Source: JAXMEB01 sp046348545
GTDB lineage: Bacteria > Pseudomonadota > Gammaproteobacteria > Berkiellales > Berkiellaceae
DNA length: 64,000 nucleotides
Reading direction: 5' to 3'
Assembly (NCBI GenBank): GCA_046348545.1
Contig: JAXMEB010000002.1
Span: 1 to 64,000 of the forward strand
Part shown: positions 18,481 through 27,643 of the stretch, piece by piece
Layout: each line of letters opens with the position of its first letter
How positions within the stretch are numbered: the first letter of the stretch is position 1
Made by a program: the position numbers and the translations under genes
Notes under the pieces: generated by a model
What the model was told of the DNA's origin: nothing
The model's database searches: none
Seen by the model: the letters and a program-made list of their open reading frames with translations, nothing else

Positions 18481-18503
18481 TTAAAGCATGTACTTTGATG
18501 ACG

Positions 18504-18631
18504 TATACCCTTCACAGCTGAATTTTCGGGGTTGTTGCCATCGCCCATTTCGCAATCCTCATGTACTTTGTGTACACTCCGGTTGCTCAAGGGCTCGGCG
18601 CCTACCCGAAAAATCATCTGTTGTGGGTATA
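18504..18631 (-). repeat. Family A palindromic element, copy 1 (128 bp)
   Basis: It runs from TATACCCTTCACAGC to TTGTGGGTATA. The ends and total length match the consensus; the middle is diverged (GCCCATTTCGCAATCC, GGTTGCTCAAGGGC). It is intergenic. Confidence 0.85.
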
Positions 18632-18729
18632 TAGAAAAGGAGTGTGATGTAGAATTGAAAAAATTACATAAGTGACTAACATTAAATATATAGAGAACAA
18701 TTTAATATTTTTGAATAAGGACGTTCTGT

Positions 18730-18966
18730 ATGAATAGATTAGATAACGGAAAAATAACCCTCTCTTGCGAAAATTCGCCTGTGAAGGGTATATCTGGGCT
18801 TAATGTAGAGCCTTGTTTTTCAAATGCTTCGTACTTTGGTCTTGCTGAAGATCTAAGGGAGCCTAGAAATCTAGTGGAAAAAGCAGCTGTTAGATCTCCA
18901 CCCACTGATTATTTGAATCCATATCTATTTGGTGAATCAAGTCCTCCAAAATTTAAACAATATTGA
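18730..18966 (+). CDS. Small hypothetical protein, 78 residues
   Basis: The ORF starts MNRLDNGKITLSCEN with AAGGA eight bases upstream and ends PPKFKQY. It has two Cys residues and no domain I recognise. Bases 18769-18792 match 22 of 24 bases of the family A right end, so part of the ORF (ENSPVKGI) may derive from a repeat relic. It converges with the RND permease gene, ending seven bases before that gene's stop. Coding status is uncertain. Confidence 0.35.
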   Translation: MNRLDNGKITLSCENSPVKGISGLNVEPCFSNASYFGLAEDLREPRNLVEKAAVRSPPTDYLNPYLFGESSPPKFKQY

Positions 18967-18972
18967 AATGAC

Positions 18973-21900
18973 TTACAGGTTTTCGGAGACTTCTAACGCA
19001 CGATTAGGCCCTGAGGAGGCAGCCATGGATAGTTGATAATCTCTTCCAATATAAAGGTACATCGCTGGCACCACGAACAGAGTAAACAATGTGCCAATGG
19101 TCATGCCTGCTGCAATCACCAATCCCATTGCGAAACGGGCACCTGAACCCGGCCCAGTCGAGAGCAATAAGGGGATCATGGCTAGCACCAGGGAGGCTGT
19201 TGTCATCAGCACGGGGCGTAAACGTATTGAAGCTGCTTCTTCAATGGCGTCACGTTTACTGAGACCTTGGAGCTGTAATTTGTTGGCAAACTCTACTATC
19301 AAAATGCCATGCTTTGAAATGACGCCGATCAGTGTCACCAGTCCAACCTCTGTGTAGATATTGACCGTGGTCAGACCTAAACTAACAAAAATCATGGCCC
19401 CACACACGGACAATGGGACCGTGATGAGCATAATAAGCGGATCTCTGAAGGATTCAAATTGAGCAGCCAATACAAGATAGATAACGATTAGGGCAAAAAA
19501 GAACGTTAAAATGAGTGCCTCGCCTTCTGTCTTATATTGTCTGGATTGACCAGAATAATCTACGGAATAGGTCGAGGGTAAAATGGATTGAGCTGCTGTT
19601 TCGAGTACGCCAAGTGCTTCGCCGAGGGGGACGCCTGGTCTTGGAACACCCGAGATGGTGACACTATTGAGCTGCTGAAACCGTTTAAGCTGTTGCGGTT
19701 CTACCGTTTCTTTTAATGAAACGATAGTCGACATCGGTATCAAAGTGCCATCCTGAGTGTGCGTGTAATATTGTGTCAATTGCTCGGGGGTCAGTCTATC
19801 CGAACGTTGGACTTGCGGAATGACTTTATAAGATCGATTTTCAAGTGAGAAGCGATTGGCTAGATTGCCTGAGAGCATTGCTCCCAGATCTTGGCTTAAA
19901 GTCTGCATATCAATGCCAAGGGTTGCAGCCTTTTCTCTATCGATCAGGATCTCAAATCGAGGCTTGTTGATCTTGAGGTCGGTGTTTAAGAAAATAAATT
20001 TTTTGCTCAGTTGAGCTTGCTGCATAATATCATTTGCAAGTGATTCCAGATTTTGGATAGGTTGGGTTGAACCAATGACAAATTCAACGGGCATTCCGCC
20101 ACCACCACCGGTTGGTAGTGAGGGGGGAACAAAAGCAGCCACACGAATGCCAGGAATACTGCCCATTTTGGGTTGAACTTCTTCCAGTACATCTTGAGTG
20201 GTTCGTTCTCTGTCTCCAGAGGGTTTTAACACGTAGCCCGCAATGGCCGTATTGGTGGATGCCGCTGAGCCACCTCCGCCAACGCCATTGAGTAAGAATA
20301 CGTTCTCAACTTCAGGAATGGTGGTGGCAATGGTTTGAAGTTGAGCGGTATTTTGCTCGAGGTACTCTAAAGTTGAATAAGGATCGCTTTCGGCAAATAA
20401 CAAAACAAGACCGCGATCTTCTGCCGGTTCGAGTTCTTTAGGGGAGCTAATAAACAAGAAATAACATGAGGCTAGAACGATTATTGAAAAAACGAGAACA
20501 GCAGATCGGTCTGCTAAAACACGGTGTAGCCCGTTTTGATACCCTTTTCGAAGCCTTTCAAATTTTGTGTCTAGAAAGATTTCCAGTTTGCCTTTGTTCA
20601 TTCCACCATGATGAGGCTTGAGCAGTTTCGCGCACATCATCGGTGAAAGTGTTAATGCAATCACGCCAGATAACAGTACAGCGCCTGCCAAGCTAAATGC
20701 AAACTCGGTGAATAAAACACCTGTCAATCCGCCCATAAATCCAATCGGAAGATAGACAGCAACTAAGGTTGTCGTCATCGCAACGACAGGCCAAGCCAAT
20801 TCTTGAGCACCTTTAATTGCTGCATCAAACGGAGGCATGCCCTCTTCGATATGTCGATGAATGTTCTCCAAGACAATAATCGCATCATCGACCACAATCC
20901 CAATCGCAAGAACCATCGCGAGCAAGGTGAGTAAGTTGATCGAGAAGCCCATTAATAGCATTAAGAAAAGAGCGCCAACCATTGAAAGAGGAACCGTGAC
21001 AGCAGGAATAATGACGCTCCGTATTGATCCTAAGAATAAGAAGATAACCACAATCACGATGACAATCGCTTCAATAATCGTCTTGATCACTTCATCAATA
21101 GAATCTTGAATGTAGCGAGTACTGTCGTATGGAATATCAGCCTGCAAGCCATCAGGGAGTTGAGAGATAATTTCATTTTGAAAGGCTTCCCTGACTTTTG
21201 CGATGACATCTAAAGTATTTGCATCTGGCAAGACATAGATGCCCATGAAGGTTGCGCTTTTACCATTAAATGTGACTGAAGTACTATAAGATTCAGAGCC
21301 TAACTCTACTGTTGCCACATCTCTCAGTTTGACAATCGTGTCCCCTTCAGATCGAATGACGAGGGATTCAAAATCTTCAACCGTACTGAGATCAGTGGCT
21401 GCACTCAGATCTACCGCAACCATCTGACCTTTAGTGCTACCGATAGCCGAGAGCACGTTGTTTCGTTGAAGCGCTAGATTGATATCGCTGGCGGTGAGAT
21501 TCAGTGCAGCCATTCTATCCGGTTGAAGCCATATTCGCATCGCAAAGGTACGATCACCTAAAATGCGGGCTTGTTGTACGCCAGGAATCGTTGCTAACTT
21601 CGGTTCAACGACTCGCACGAGGTAGTCCGTAATTTGGTTATTATCTAGAATCTCAGAAAAAAATGACAGATACATCGCGGCGATGGTTTCGCCGACCGTC
21701 AGTTCAACCGTTGGATCTTCTGAAGCTTCAGGCAATTGTCGCCTGACTTTATTGACCTTGGCAACAATTTGCGTCAGCGTTTCGTGGGGATTGGCGTCAA
21801 GCCTGAGATTAGCTTGAATACTGGAGACACTGGGGATGCTCGTTGACACTACATAGTTGATACCATCTGCACTTGCAATTTCTCGCTCGAGTGGGGTTGT

Positions 21901-22101
21901 TAAGAATCCTTGGACTAAGTCTGCGTCCGCTCCAACATAGACGGTGTTCACAGTGACCACTGCATTTTGAAGTAAGGGAAATTGTCTGACATTAAGTTCT
22001 GTCGCTGAGCGTAGTCCAAGTAAAAATATAAATAAACTAAGGACGGTGGCTAACACGGGTTTTTTGATGAAGATGTCAGTGAATTTCATAGAGGAACTCA
22101 A
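18973..22101 (-). CDS. RND multidrug efflux transporter, inner-membrane permease (HAE1/MexI-like)
   Basis: A 1042-residue AcrB-type proton/drug antiporter with the expected length. The N-terminal TM segment is followed by a periplasmic domain with NVRQFPLLQNAVV. The TM4 proton-relay region GIVVDDAIIVLENIHRHIEEG carries the conserved DD pair. GHGILIVEFANKLQ-like motif occurs as SKHGILIVEFANKL in the second half. The type is closest to MexI/MdtF-like HAE1 permeases. It overlaps the adaptor gene by four bases (ATGA-type). No outer-membrane channel gene is adjacent, so a TolC homologue elsewhere must complete the pump. Confidence 0.9.
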   Translation of the reverse strand: MSSSMKFTDIFIKKPVLATVLSLFIFLLGLRSATELNVRQFPLLQNAVVTVNTVYVGADADLVQGFLTTPLEREIASADGINYVVSTSIPSVSSIQANLRLDANPHETLTQIVAKVNKVRRQLPEASEDPTVELTVGETIAAMYLSFFSEILDNNQITDYLVRVVEPKLATIPGVQQARILGDRTFAMRIWLQPDRMAALNLTASDINLALQRNNVLSAIGSTKGQMVAVDLSAATDLSTVEDFESLVIRSEGDTIVKLRDVATVELGSESYSTSVTFNGKSATFMGIYVLPDANTLDVIAKVREAFQNEIISQLPDGLQADIPYDSTRYIQDSIDEVIKTIIEAIVIVIVVIFLFLGSIRSVIIPAVTVPLSMVGALFLMLLMGFSINLLTLLAMVLAIGIVVDDAIIVLENIHRHIEEGMPPFDAAIKGAQELAWPVVAMTTTLVAVYLPIGFMGGLTGVLFTEFAFSLAGAVLLSGVIALTLSPMMCAKLLKPHHGGMNKGKLEIFLDTKFERLRKGYQNGLHRVLADRSAVLVFSIIVLASCYFLFISSPKELEPAEDRGLVLLFAESDPYSTLEYLEQNTAQLQTIATTIPEVENVFLLNGVGGGGSAASTNTAIAGYVLKPSGDRERTTQDVLEEVQPKMGSIPGIRVAAFVPPSLPTGGGGGMPVEFVIGSTQPIQNLESLANDIMQQAQLSKKFIFLNTDLKINKPRFEILIDREKAATLGIDMQTLSQDLGAMLSGNLANRFSLENRSYKVIPQVQRSDRLTPEQLTQYYTHTQDGTLIPMSTIVSLKETVEPQQLKRFQQLNSVTISGVPRPGVPLGEALGVLETAAQSILPSTYSVDYSGQSRQYKTEGEALILTFFFALIVIYLVLAAQFESFRDPLIMLITVPLSVCGAMIFVSLGLTTVNIYTEVGLVTLIGVISKHGILIVEFANKLQLQGLSKRDAIEEAASIRLRPVLMTTASLVLAMIPLLLSTGPGSGARFAMGLVIAAGMTIGTLFTLFVVPAMYLYIGRDYQLSMAASSGPNRALEVSENL

Positions 22102-23231
22102 CTATTTTCAACGTGAGGGACAAATTCGGCAGAAGGCGTCACCTCGTTATTAATCACAACGGGCGTATTGTTCTGTAATTTTAAAAGGCCACTTGTGGCG
22201 ACCACTTCATCAACTTCGAGTCCTTGTAAAATAGCCACCATATCGCCGCGCTCGGGTCCTGTTTTGACAAAGCGTCGGGTGACGAAGCGTTCGGATTGTT
22301 TAGGCGCTTCCGTCTTTTCCTTTGCTTGAACCACAAAAACAGAGTTCCCATATGGGGTATAGTTAATCGCTGTTCTTGGAATGACCACAACGTCTTGTGT
22401 TTGCGGTAATTGAATCGTGATTTTCGCAAACATGCCAGGCCTCAAAGCATGATCTGGATTGTCAAAAGTGGCCTGAAGCTTGAAGTTCCGTGTGTTGGGA
22501 TCGACGCCAGGCTCAACAGCTGAAATTAATCCATTATAATGCTTGCTCGCAATCCCACTTAAAGCGATTTGAACCGGTAACTTGCCTTGGATTAAAGGCC
22601 TGTCTTGCTCGGGCAATGAGAAATTAATGTAAATAGGATCAAGCATTTGTAAACTCACAATCGGATCACCTGCTGAAAGGTATTGACCGATATCGATTTG
22701 TCGAATGCCTAAGAGACCACTAAAAGGTGCACGTATATTTTTTTGAGCAACCGCTTCCTTTCGGGCGTTCACAAATGCTGTGGCTTGATCAGCTTCACTT
22801 TGTTTATGATCGACCTCCGCTTTGGCGACACTATTTTGACGATGCAGATCTTTTGAGCGTTGTAAGTCAAGTAACGCAACATTGGCGGCAGCTTGGAGTG
22901 CATTGAGTTGAGCAATATCTGTTTTGGCATCGAGGCGGACTAAAAGTTCCCCTGCATTGACCATTTTGCCAGATTCAAATTCAATCGATTCGACAATACC
23001 AGCGGCTTGTGTCGTGACGTTGATGCCATTAATCGCTTTGACAGTTCCAACGGCTTCTAATACGGTTGCCCATTCATCCTTCTTGGCCGTAGCTGTGGTG
23101 ATCGTTGCAGGGGGGAAGGGCATGTTATCAAAATACTGATTCATCATGGTCTTGCCAAACCATTTAAATCCAAAAATACCCCCAAATAAAATAAAGCAAC
23201 CGACGAGCATGATAAGCATGCGTTTATTCAT
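22098..23231 (-). CDS. RND efflux periplasmic adaptor (membrane fusion protein)
   Basis: A 377-residue HlyD/AcrA-family adaptor. An N-terminal membrane anchor (residues 5-25) is followed by a lipoyl/barrel-sandwich half motif (GTVKAINGINVTTQAAGIV), a coiled-coil hairpin (residues 100-165), the second half (IRAPFSGLLGIRQIDIGQYL) and a beta-barrel domain with LRPGMFAKITIQLP. It bridges the permease and the outer-membrane channel. It is the first gene of the two-gene operon; the divergent 118-bp region to rocD must hold its promoter. Confidence 0.88.
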   Translation of the reverse strand: MNKRMLIMLVGCFILFGGIFGFKWFGKTMMNQYFDNMPFPPATITTATAKKDEWATVLEAVGTVKAINGINVTTQAAGIVESIEFESGKMVNAGELLVRLDAKTDIAQLNALQAAANVALLDLQRSKDLHRQNSVAKAEVDHKQSEADQATAFVNARKEAVAQKNIRAPFSGLLGIRQIDIGQYLSAGDPIVSLQMLDPIYINFSLPEQDRPLIQGKLPVQIALSGIASKHYNGLISAVEPGVDPNTRNFKLQATFDNPDHALRPGMFAKITIQLPQTQDVVVIPRTAINYTPYGNSVFVVQAKEKTEAPKQSERFVTRRFVKTGPERGDMVAILQGLEVDEVVATSGLLKLQNNTPVVINNEVTPSAEFVPHVENS

Positions 23232-23349
23232 TGCAGCAAACCCTTTAGGCTATCTATCGAGATGAACTATCGATCATAATAATGTGAAATGCACAAGAAG
23301 TGCTATCGTTAAATTTTCTGTTTAAGTTTGGAAACAAACAACTGGAGTC

Positions 23350-24549
23350 ATGATGAAAACAATGGATTGGATCAAAGCGGAGAAGGGATATTTAGCTCAA
23401 AACTATGCACCGCTGCCGGTTGTCCTCACTCGCGGAAAAGGTTGTTGGCTTTGGGATATTGAGGGGCAGAAATATTTAGACATGATGTCATCTTATTCAG
23501 CAGTGAGTCATGGACACGCACACCCTAGATTACAGGCCACTTTAATAGAGCAAGCCGCTAAGCTGTGCATGACATCTAGGGCATTTTACCATGATCAGCT
23601 CCTACCCTTGGCTGAAAAATTATGTGAACTATCGGGCTTAGATCGCATGCTCCCCATGAATACGGGGGCGGAAGCGGTTGAGACGGCGCTAAAGGCAGCA
23701 CGGCGTTGGGGCTATCAAAAGAAGCAGATCCCCGATAACGAAGCCGAGATCATTGTTTGCGAAAATAATTTCCACGGTCGAACGATTAGCCTGATTAGTT
23801 TTTCTAGCGAATTAGCTTACCAACAAGATTTTGGACCCTTTACGCCAGGCTTTAGAATAATTCCCTATGGATCAACGGATGCCTTGAAAATGGCTATCAC
23901 GCCTAAGACCTGCGCTTTTTTGGTCGAGCCGATACAAGGAGAGGCGGGGATCCAAGTGCCTCCACCCGGTTTTTTAAAACAAGCTAGAGAGATCTGTCGA
24001 GCCAATAATGTGCTATTTATAGTAGACGAGATCCAATCGGGGTTAGGTCGGACTGGAAAATGGTTCGCCTATCAACACGAAGAGATTGATGTAGATGGAT
24101 TAATCTTAGGTAAGGCCTTGGGTGGCGGTATTCTACCTGTTTCAGCTTTCCTGGGCATCGAAGACATGATGTCTTGTTTTAATCCTGGCAGTCATGGCTC
24201 AACATTTGGTGGTAATCCACTGGCTTGTCGAATTGCGCTTGAAGCCATTCGGATCTTAGAAGAAGAAAATTTAATTCAAAACAGTGCCATGCTTGGCGCT
24301 TATTTAAAAGAAGCACTCACTTCGATGACCAGCCCACTGATTAAATCTATTCGTGGAAAAGGCTTGTGGGTGGGGCTTGAGATTGATTCAAAGCAGGCCA
24401 AGGCACATGACATTTGTGAAAAATGGATGCGGGCAGGTGTTTTAAGCAAAGAAGCACACCAGACTGTGATTCGATTAGCCCCGCCTTTGATGATCACTCA
24501 ATCAGAATTGGATTTTGCGTTGTCGACCTTACAAACGGTAGTCTATTAG
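23350..24549 (+). CDS. rocD: Ornithine aminotransferase
   Basis: A 399-residue class III PLP aminotransferase. Visible motifs are NTGAEAVETALKAARRWGY, the FHGRT PLP-phosphate region, VEPIQGEAGI, FIVDEIQSGLGRTGKW and the Schiff-base lysine in LILGKALGGG. These match ornithine--oxo-acid transaminase, which converts ornithine to glutamate semialdehyde. Length is normal. CTGGAG precedes the start by about five bases. A family A element begins 13 bases after the stop. Acetylornithine aminotransferase is the main alternative, but the DEIQSGLGRTGKW context and lack of arg neighbours favour RocD. Confidence 0.85.
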   Translation: MMKTMDWIKAEKGYLAQNYAPLPVVLTRGKGCWLWDIEGQKYLDMMSSYSAVSHGHAHPRLQATLIEQAAKLCMTSRAFYHDQLLPLAEKLCELSGLDRMLPMNTGAEAVETALKAARRWGYQKKQIPDNEAEIIVCENNFHGRTISLISFSSELAYQQDFGPFTPGFRIIPYGSTDALKMAITPKTCAFLVEPIQGEAGIQVPPPGFLKQAREICRANNVLFIVDEIQSGLGRTGKWFAYQHEEIDVDGLILGKALGGGILPVSAFLGIEDMMSCFNPGSHGSTFGGNPLACRIALEAIRILEEENLIQNSAMLGAYLKEALTSMTSPLIKSIRGKGLWVGLEIDSKQAKAHDICEKWMRAGVLSKEAHQTVIRLAPPLMITQSELDFALSTLQTVVY

Positions 24550-24561
24550 CCTTGTCAGGAC

Positions 24562-24689
24562 TATACCCACAACAGATGATTTTTCGGGTAGGCGCCGAGC
24601 GTTCGAGACGCAGGAGTGTACACAAAGTACATGACTGCGATGAGAATCGCGAAGGCAACAACCCCGAAAATTCAGCTGTGAAGGGTATA
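24562..24689 (+). repeat. Family A palindromic element, copy 2 (128 bp)
   Basis: It runs from TATACCCACAACAG to GTGAAGGGTATA, close to consensus. It lies between rocD and the EamA transporter. Confidence 0.92.
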
Positions 24690-24709
24690 TAAGTTGGGCG
24701 ATAACTTTG

Positions 24710-24724
24710 TTAGAATTATTATCA
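24710..24724. promoter_or_regulatory. Possible Fur box upstream of the EamA transporter
   Basis: The complement reads TGATAATAATTCTAA, a 7-1-7 arrangement matching the Fur-type inverted repeat at about 12 of 14 positions. It lies about 30 bases upstream of the ATG at 24753, where a repressor would act. Single AT-rich matches arise easily by chance, so this is only a candidate. Confidence 0.25.
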
Positions 24725-24752
24725 TTTTTTTTCAAGGTCTATAAAACATTTT

Positions 24753-25739
24753 ATGCGTGTTCAACCAAGCCTCATGGCCTATGTTTGGTTAATTGTTGCT
24801 GAATTTGCGGTTGGCATGAGTGTTGTGTGTGGGAAATTCGTATCGGATTATATGCACGCGTATATGTTTATCGGTGGCCGCTTTCTCATTTCTAGCGCGA
24901 TATTGGGCGCTGCGATGCTCTCTTCACGGACATCCGTTGTCAGTATTCACCACCCAACAGGACGGTTATCCTTATCAGAATGGCGCCTCTTGATTTTGCA
25001 AGGTTTGACTGGTGGCATGCTGTTTAATGTTCTGTTTTATTTCGGCGTGACTTATACCACGGCGACTTCTGCGGGTATTATCGGTAGTACGCTTCCGGCG
25101 ATGATTGCTGTCTGTGCTTACTTTATGTTGAAAGAAGCTTTCAATATCCGAAAAATCGTGGCCTTAGCCTTTGCTATCCTAGGAACGTTAATCATCACAT
25201 TGGATAATCCAGATGTGGGCGATGCGGTTGCCGAGGATATTTTAGGCGGTTACTTTGGAGACATTTTGGTTTTCATTGCCATGTTTCCTGAAGCGCTTTA
25301 TACCATTTTTGGTAAAATGTTAGGCAATCGTGTCACGGCTTTAGGTGCTGCAACTTTTATCAATATTTTTAGCTTAACCGCGCTCTTGCCCTTCTTCTTT
25401 TATGGTGTTTACCAGACAGATATGACCATGATGACCCATATGGCTTGGGTCGCTTTAATCGTTGGCGGTCTAAGTGGGGTCACCTTTTTCTGGTCTTGGA
25501 GTAAAGCGCTTGTCTGTGGTGTGAGTGTCACCAGCGCTGCTTTATTTGGGGGCCTGATGCCAGTATTCACCGCGTTGATTGCGTATTTCGTTTTAGGGGA
25601 AACTTTTTCCGTCTATAGCGCAATGGGTATGGTATGCGTCTTTTCTTCTATAGCCATAGGCTCAGAATTTTGGGCGCAGCGTGCCTGTAAAGCAGCGATG
25701 GCAATTGATACTGAAGCATGCGAAAGAAGAGCGTCCTAA
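24753..25739 (+). CDS. EamA/DMT-family transporter
   Basis: A 328-residue inner-membrane protein with ten hydrophobic segments in two EamA repeats (first ending near ALAFAILGTLIITLDN, second ending MGMVCVFSSIAIG). Family members export metabolites or amino acids; the substrate cannot be read here. The C-terminus is soluble and overlaps the ubiA start by 22 bases, so the two are probably co-transcribed. A possible Fur box lies upstream. Confidence 0.8.
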   Translation: MRVQPSLMAYVWLIVAEFAVGMSVVCGKFVSDYMHAYMFIGGRFLISSAILGAAMLSSRTSVVSIHHPTGRLSLSEWRLLILQGLTGGMLFNVLFYFGVTYTTATSAGIIGSTLPAMIAVCAYFMLKEAFNIRKIVALAFAILGTLIITLDNPDVGDAVAEDILGGYFGDILVFIAMFPEALYTIFGKMLGNRVTALGAATFINIFSLTALLPFFFYGVYQTDMTMMTHMAWVALIVGGLSGVTFFWSWSKALVCGVSVTSAALFGGLMPVFTALIAYFVLGETFSVYSAMGMVCVFSSIAIGSEFWAQRACKAAMAIDTEACERRAS

Positions 25740-26584
25740 TTTCCTATTGGCATTTAATGCGTTTTCATAAGCCGATTGGCACATTTTTGTTGCTTTGGCC
25801 GACCTTAATAGCGCTTTGGATCGCCGGAAACGGTCATCCATCATCCAAAAATATCATTATTTTTGTTCTAGGGGTTGTCCTCACGCGCGCTGCGGGTTGC
25901 GTGATCAATGATATCGCCGATCGAAAATTTGATGGCTTGGTTGCTCGTACTCAAGCCAGGCCATTGGTTCAAGGTGAAGTGAGTGTTCGACCAGCTATAG
26001 TCCTTTTTTTGGGATTGATGCTAGTCGCATTTTGCCTGGTACTTCAGACCAATCTGTTGACGATCATGCTTTCACCCATAGCTTTGGCTTTGGCCGCCAT
26101 TTATCCCTTTATGAAACGCATCACGTATTGGCCGCAACTGGTTCTAGGATTTGCCTTTTCGTGGGCTATTCCTATGGTGTTTGCAGCAGAGCAGAATCAG
26201 GTACCGCTCGTTGCTTGGATTTTATTCGGAGCGACCGTGTGTTTGACCATTGCCTACGACACCTTCTATGCACTGGTCGATCAGCCTGATGATTTGAAAG
26301 TTGGGATCAAGTCCACTGCCATCTTATTTGGATTGCATCATCAACGATGGATTGTAATTTTTCAAGCTGTCACCTTACTTCTCTTCGGCTTAGCAGGGTA
26401 TTTAGTGCATCTCAATTGGCCATTTTATGTTGGGCTTCTGCTGGCCGGACGGCTATTCCTCCACCAACATCAGACCCTGGCTCGTAAAGAGTCTTATTTT
26501 GAGGCCTTCCTGAACCACCAGTGGGTCGGATTCGTTATTTTCTTAGGGACAATGTGCGGCTATTCTTATCTTATTGATAAATAA
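25718..26584 (+). CDS. ubiA: 4-hydroxybenzoate polyprenyltransferase
   Basis: A 288-residue membrane prenyltransferase for ubiquinone synthesis. Both aspartate-rich motifs are present: NDIADRKFDGLVARTQARP in the first half and YDTFYALVDQPDDLKVGIKS in the second. These are characteristic of UbiA rather than MenA or CtaB. The length is typical. The start lies inside the 3' end of the upstream transporter gene. It converges with znuA. Confidence 0.92.
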   Translation: MRKKSVLISYWHLMRFHKPIGTFLLLWPTLIALWIAGNGHPSSKNIIIFVLGVVLTRAAGCVINDIADRKFDGLVARTQARPLVQGEVSVRPAIVLFLGLMLVAFCLVLQTNLLTIMLSPIALALAAIYPFMKRITYWPQLVLGFAFSWAIPMVFAAEQNQVPLVAWILFGATVCLTIAYDTFYALVDQPDDLKVGIKSTAILFGLHHQRWIVIFQAVTLLLFGLAGYLVHLNWPFYVGLLLAGRLFLHQHQTLARKESYFEAFLNHQWVGFVIFLGTMCGYSYLIDK

Positions 26585-26607
26585 ATAAAATTTTATATTT
26601 ATCCTCG

Positions 26608-26653
26608 AAATTCGTCGAAAATGGATTGTCAACCATTTATTTTCGGCGAATTT
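26608..26653. terminator. Imperfect hairpin between convergent ubiA and znuA
   Basis: AAATTCGTCGAAAATGG (26608-26624) pairs imperfectly with CCATTTATTTTCGGCGAATTT (26633-26653). T/A-rich flanks on both sides would suit a bidirectional terminator for the two converging genes, but the stem has a bulge and is AT-rich. Confidence 0.35.
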
Positions 26654-26691
26654 AGTTGACGAATGCTTCAAATTCGTCGCCTTGGCAATCT

Positions 26692-27597
26692 TTATCTGAG
26701 ACACTCAGCTAGCTGTTCACTCAAGTCGCGCATCATCTCAAAGTAAGCGTCTTCATTCGGCGCTTTTTGATAAACCCCTAGTGCGTCGAGTACCACATGT
26801 TTCATATCCTTAAACTCAAAGGCATTCAAGATTTTGTCGCCATATTCAGGCTCCGTACAGACACAGTGGATTGAACGTTTTGAAATGATTTTTTGTAATT
26901 CGATGATTTTTTTAGCACTCATCGGCGCATGCGGATTTGCGTTAATCACGGTTGCAGCCTGCAATCCAAATTCGCTTTCAAAATATTGATAGGCATCATG
27001 ATAGACCAAGAAAGGTACTTGTTGATGAGGTGCTAATCTATTTTGGATTTCAATTTTGAGTGAAGCTAACCTTTCATAGAGGCGATTAGCATTCGCCTGA
27101 TAGGTTGCTGCATGCTCAGGATCCAGTTCAACAACGTTAGCTTCGATTTTTTGAACGATTAATTTTGCAAAATCAGTATTGATCCAAACGTGCGGATCAA
27201 GTGCGTGATGATGATTGTGGTCGTGGTCGTGCTCATGGTGATGGTGTGGGCTCCGATAGGGCAATGCTCGAATAGTTTCTCCATCAATCAGTTTTAATTT
27301 TTTCTCAGGGGGTACTGATTTCAAAGTTTGGATCATCACATTTTCAAGATCAGGTCCCACCCAGACGATTAAGTCAGCTTCACTGATGGCTTTGCGCTGA
27401 GAAGGCTTCAGATTAAAAGAATGGGGTGAGGTCCCAGGGGGCAAGAGCAAAGTGGGCTCAGTGACGCCAGCCATCACGCCTGAAACTAGGGCGTGAATCG
27501 GTTTTATGGTGACGACAATGTCGGGTACCTTTGCCCAGAGGGTCTGACAGAACAGGCAGATGAGGAAGACGTACTTCACTTTGTTGATGAGAACCAT
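26692..27597 (-). CDS. znuA: Zinc ABC transporter, periplasmic binding protein
   Basis: A 301-residue cluster A-I binding protein. From ATG 27597 it begins with a signal peptide (MVLINKVKYVFLICLFCQTLWA), then VVTIKPIHALVSGVM with the first metal-ligand His and a His/Asp-rich loop (SPHHHHEHDHDHNHHH), a hallmark of ZnuA. Further ligands are in LDPHVWIN, YHDAYQYFE and CTEPEYGDK. The longer frame to 27654 would overlap the divergent znuC start and lacks a signal peptide at its N-terminus, so I reject it. Likely Zur-regulated, though I saw no clear Zur box. Confidence 0.9.
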   Translation of the reverse strand: MVLINKVKYVFLICLFCQTLWAKVPDIVVTIKPIHALVSGVMAGVTEPTLLLPPGTSPHSFNLKPSQRKAISEADLIVWVGPDLENVMIQTLKSVPPEKKLKLIDGETIRALPYRSPHHHHEHDHDHNHHHALDPHVWINTDFAKLIVQKIEANVVELDPEHAATYQANANRLYERLASLKIEIQNRLAPHQQVPFLVYHDAYQYFESEFGLQAATVINANPHAPMSAKKIIELQKIISKRSIHCVCTEPEYGDKILNAFEFKDMKHVVLDALGVYQKAPNEDAYFEMMRDLSEQLAECLR

Positions 27598-27643
27598 GTA
27601 GACTTCAGACTGGGTTGGATGGGGATAGTTTGTAATTCTACTT

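Larger units (their letters stand above)
18074..18729. other. Intergenic region with family B and family A repeats
   Basis: No gene is supported in this 656-bp gap except the presumed promoter of the barrel gene near 18074-18140. It holds a shortened family B element (18357-18480) followed 23 bases later by a family A element (18504-18631). Confidence 0.75.

Noticed and set aside
24529..24735. Short ORFs overlapping family A elements (also at 32455, 41385 and 56455)
   Set aside because: The element consensus is open in one frame per strand, so each copy creates an ORF. There is no sign that these are independent genes.
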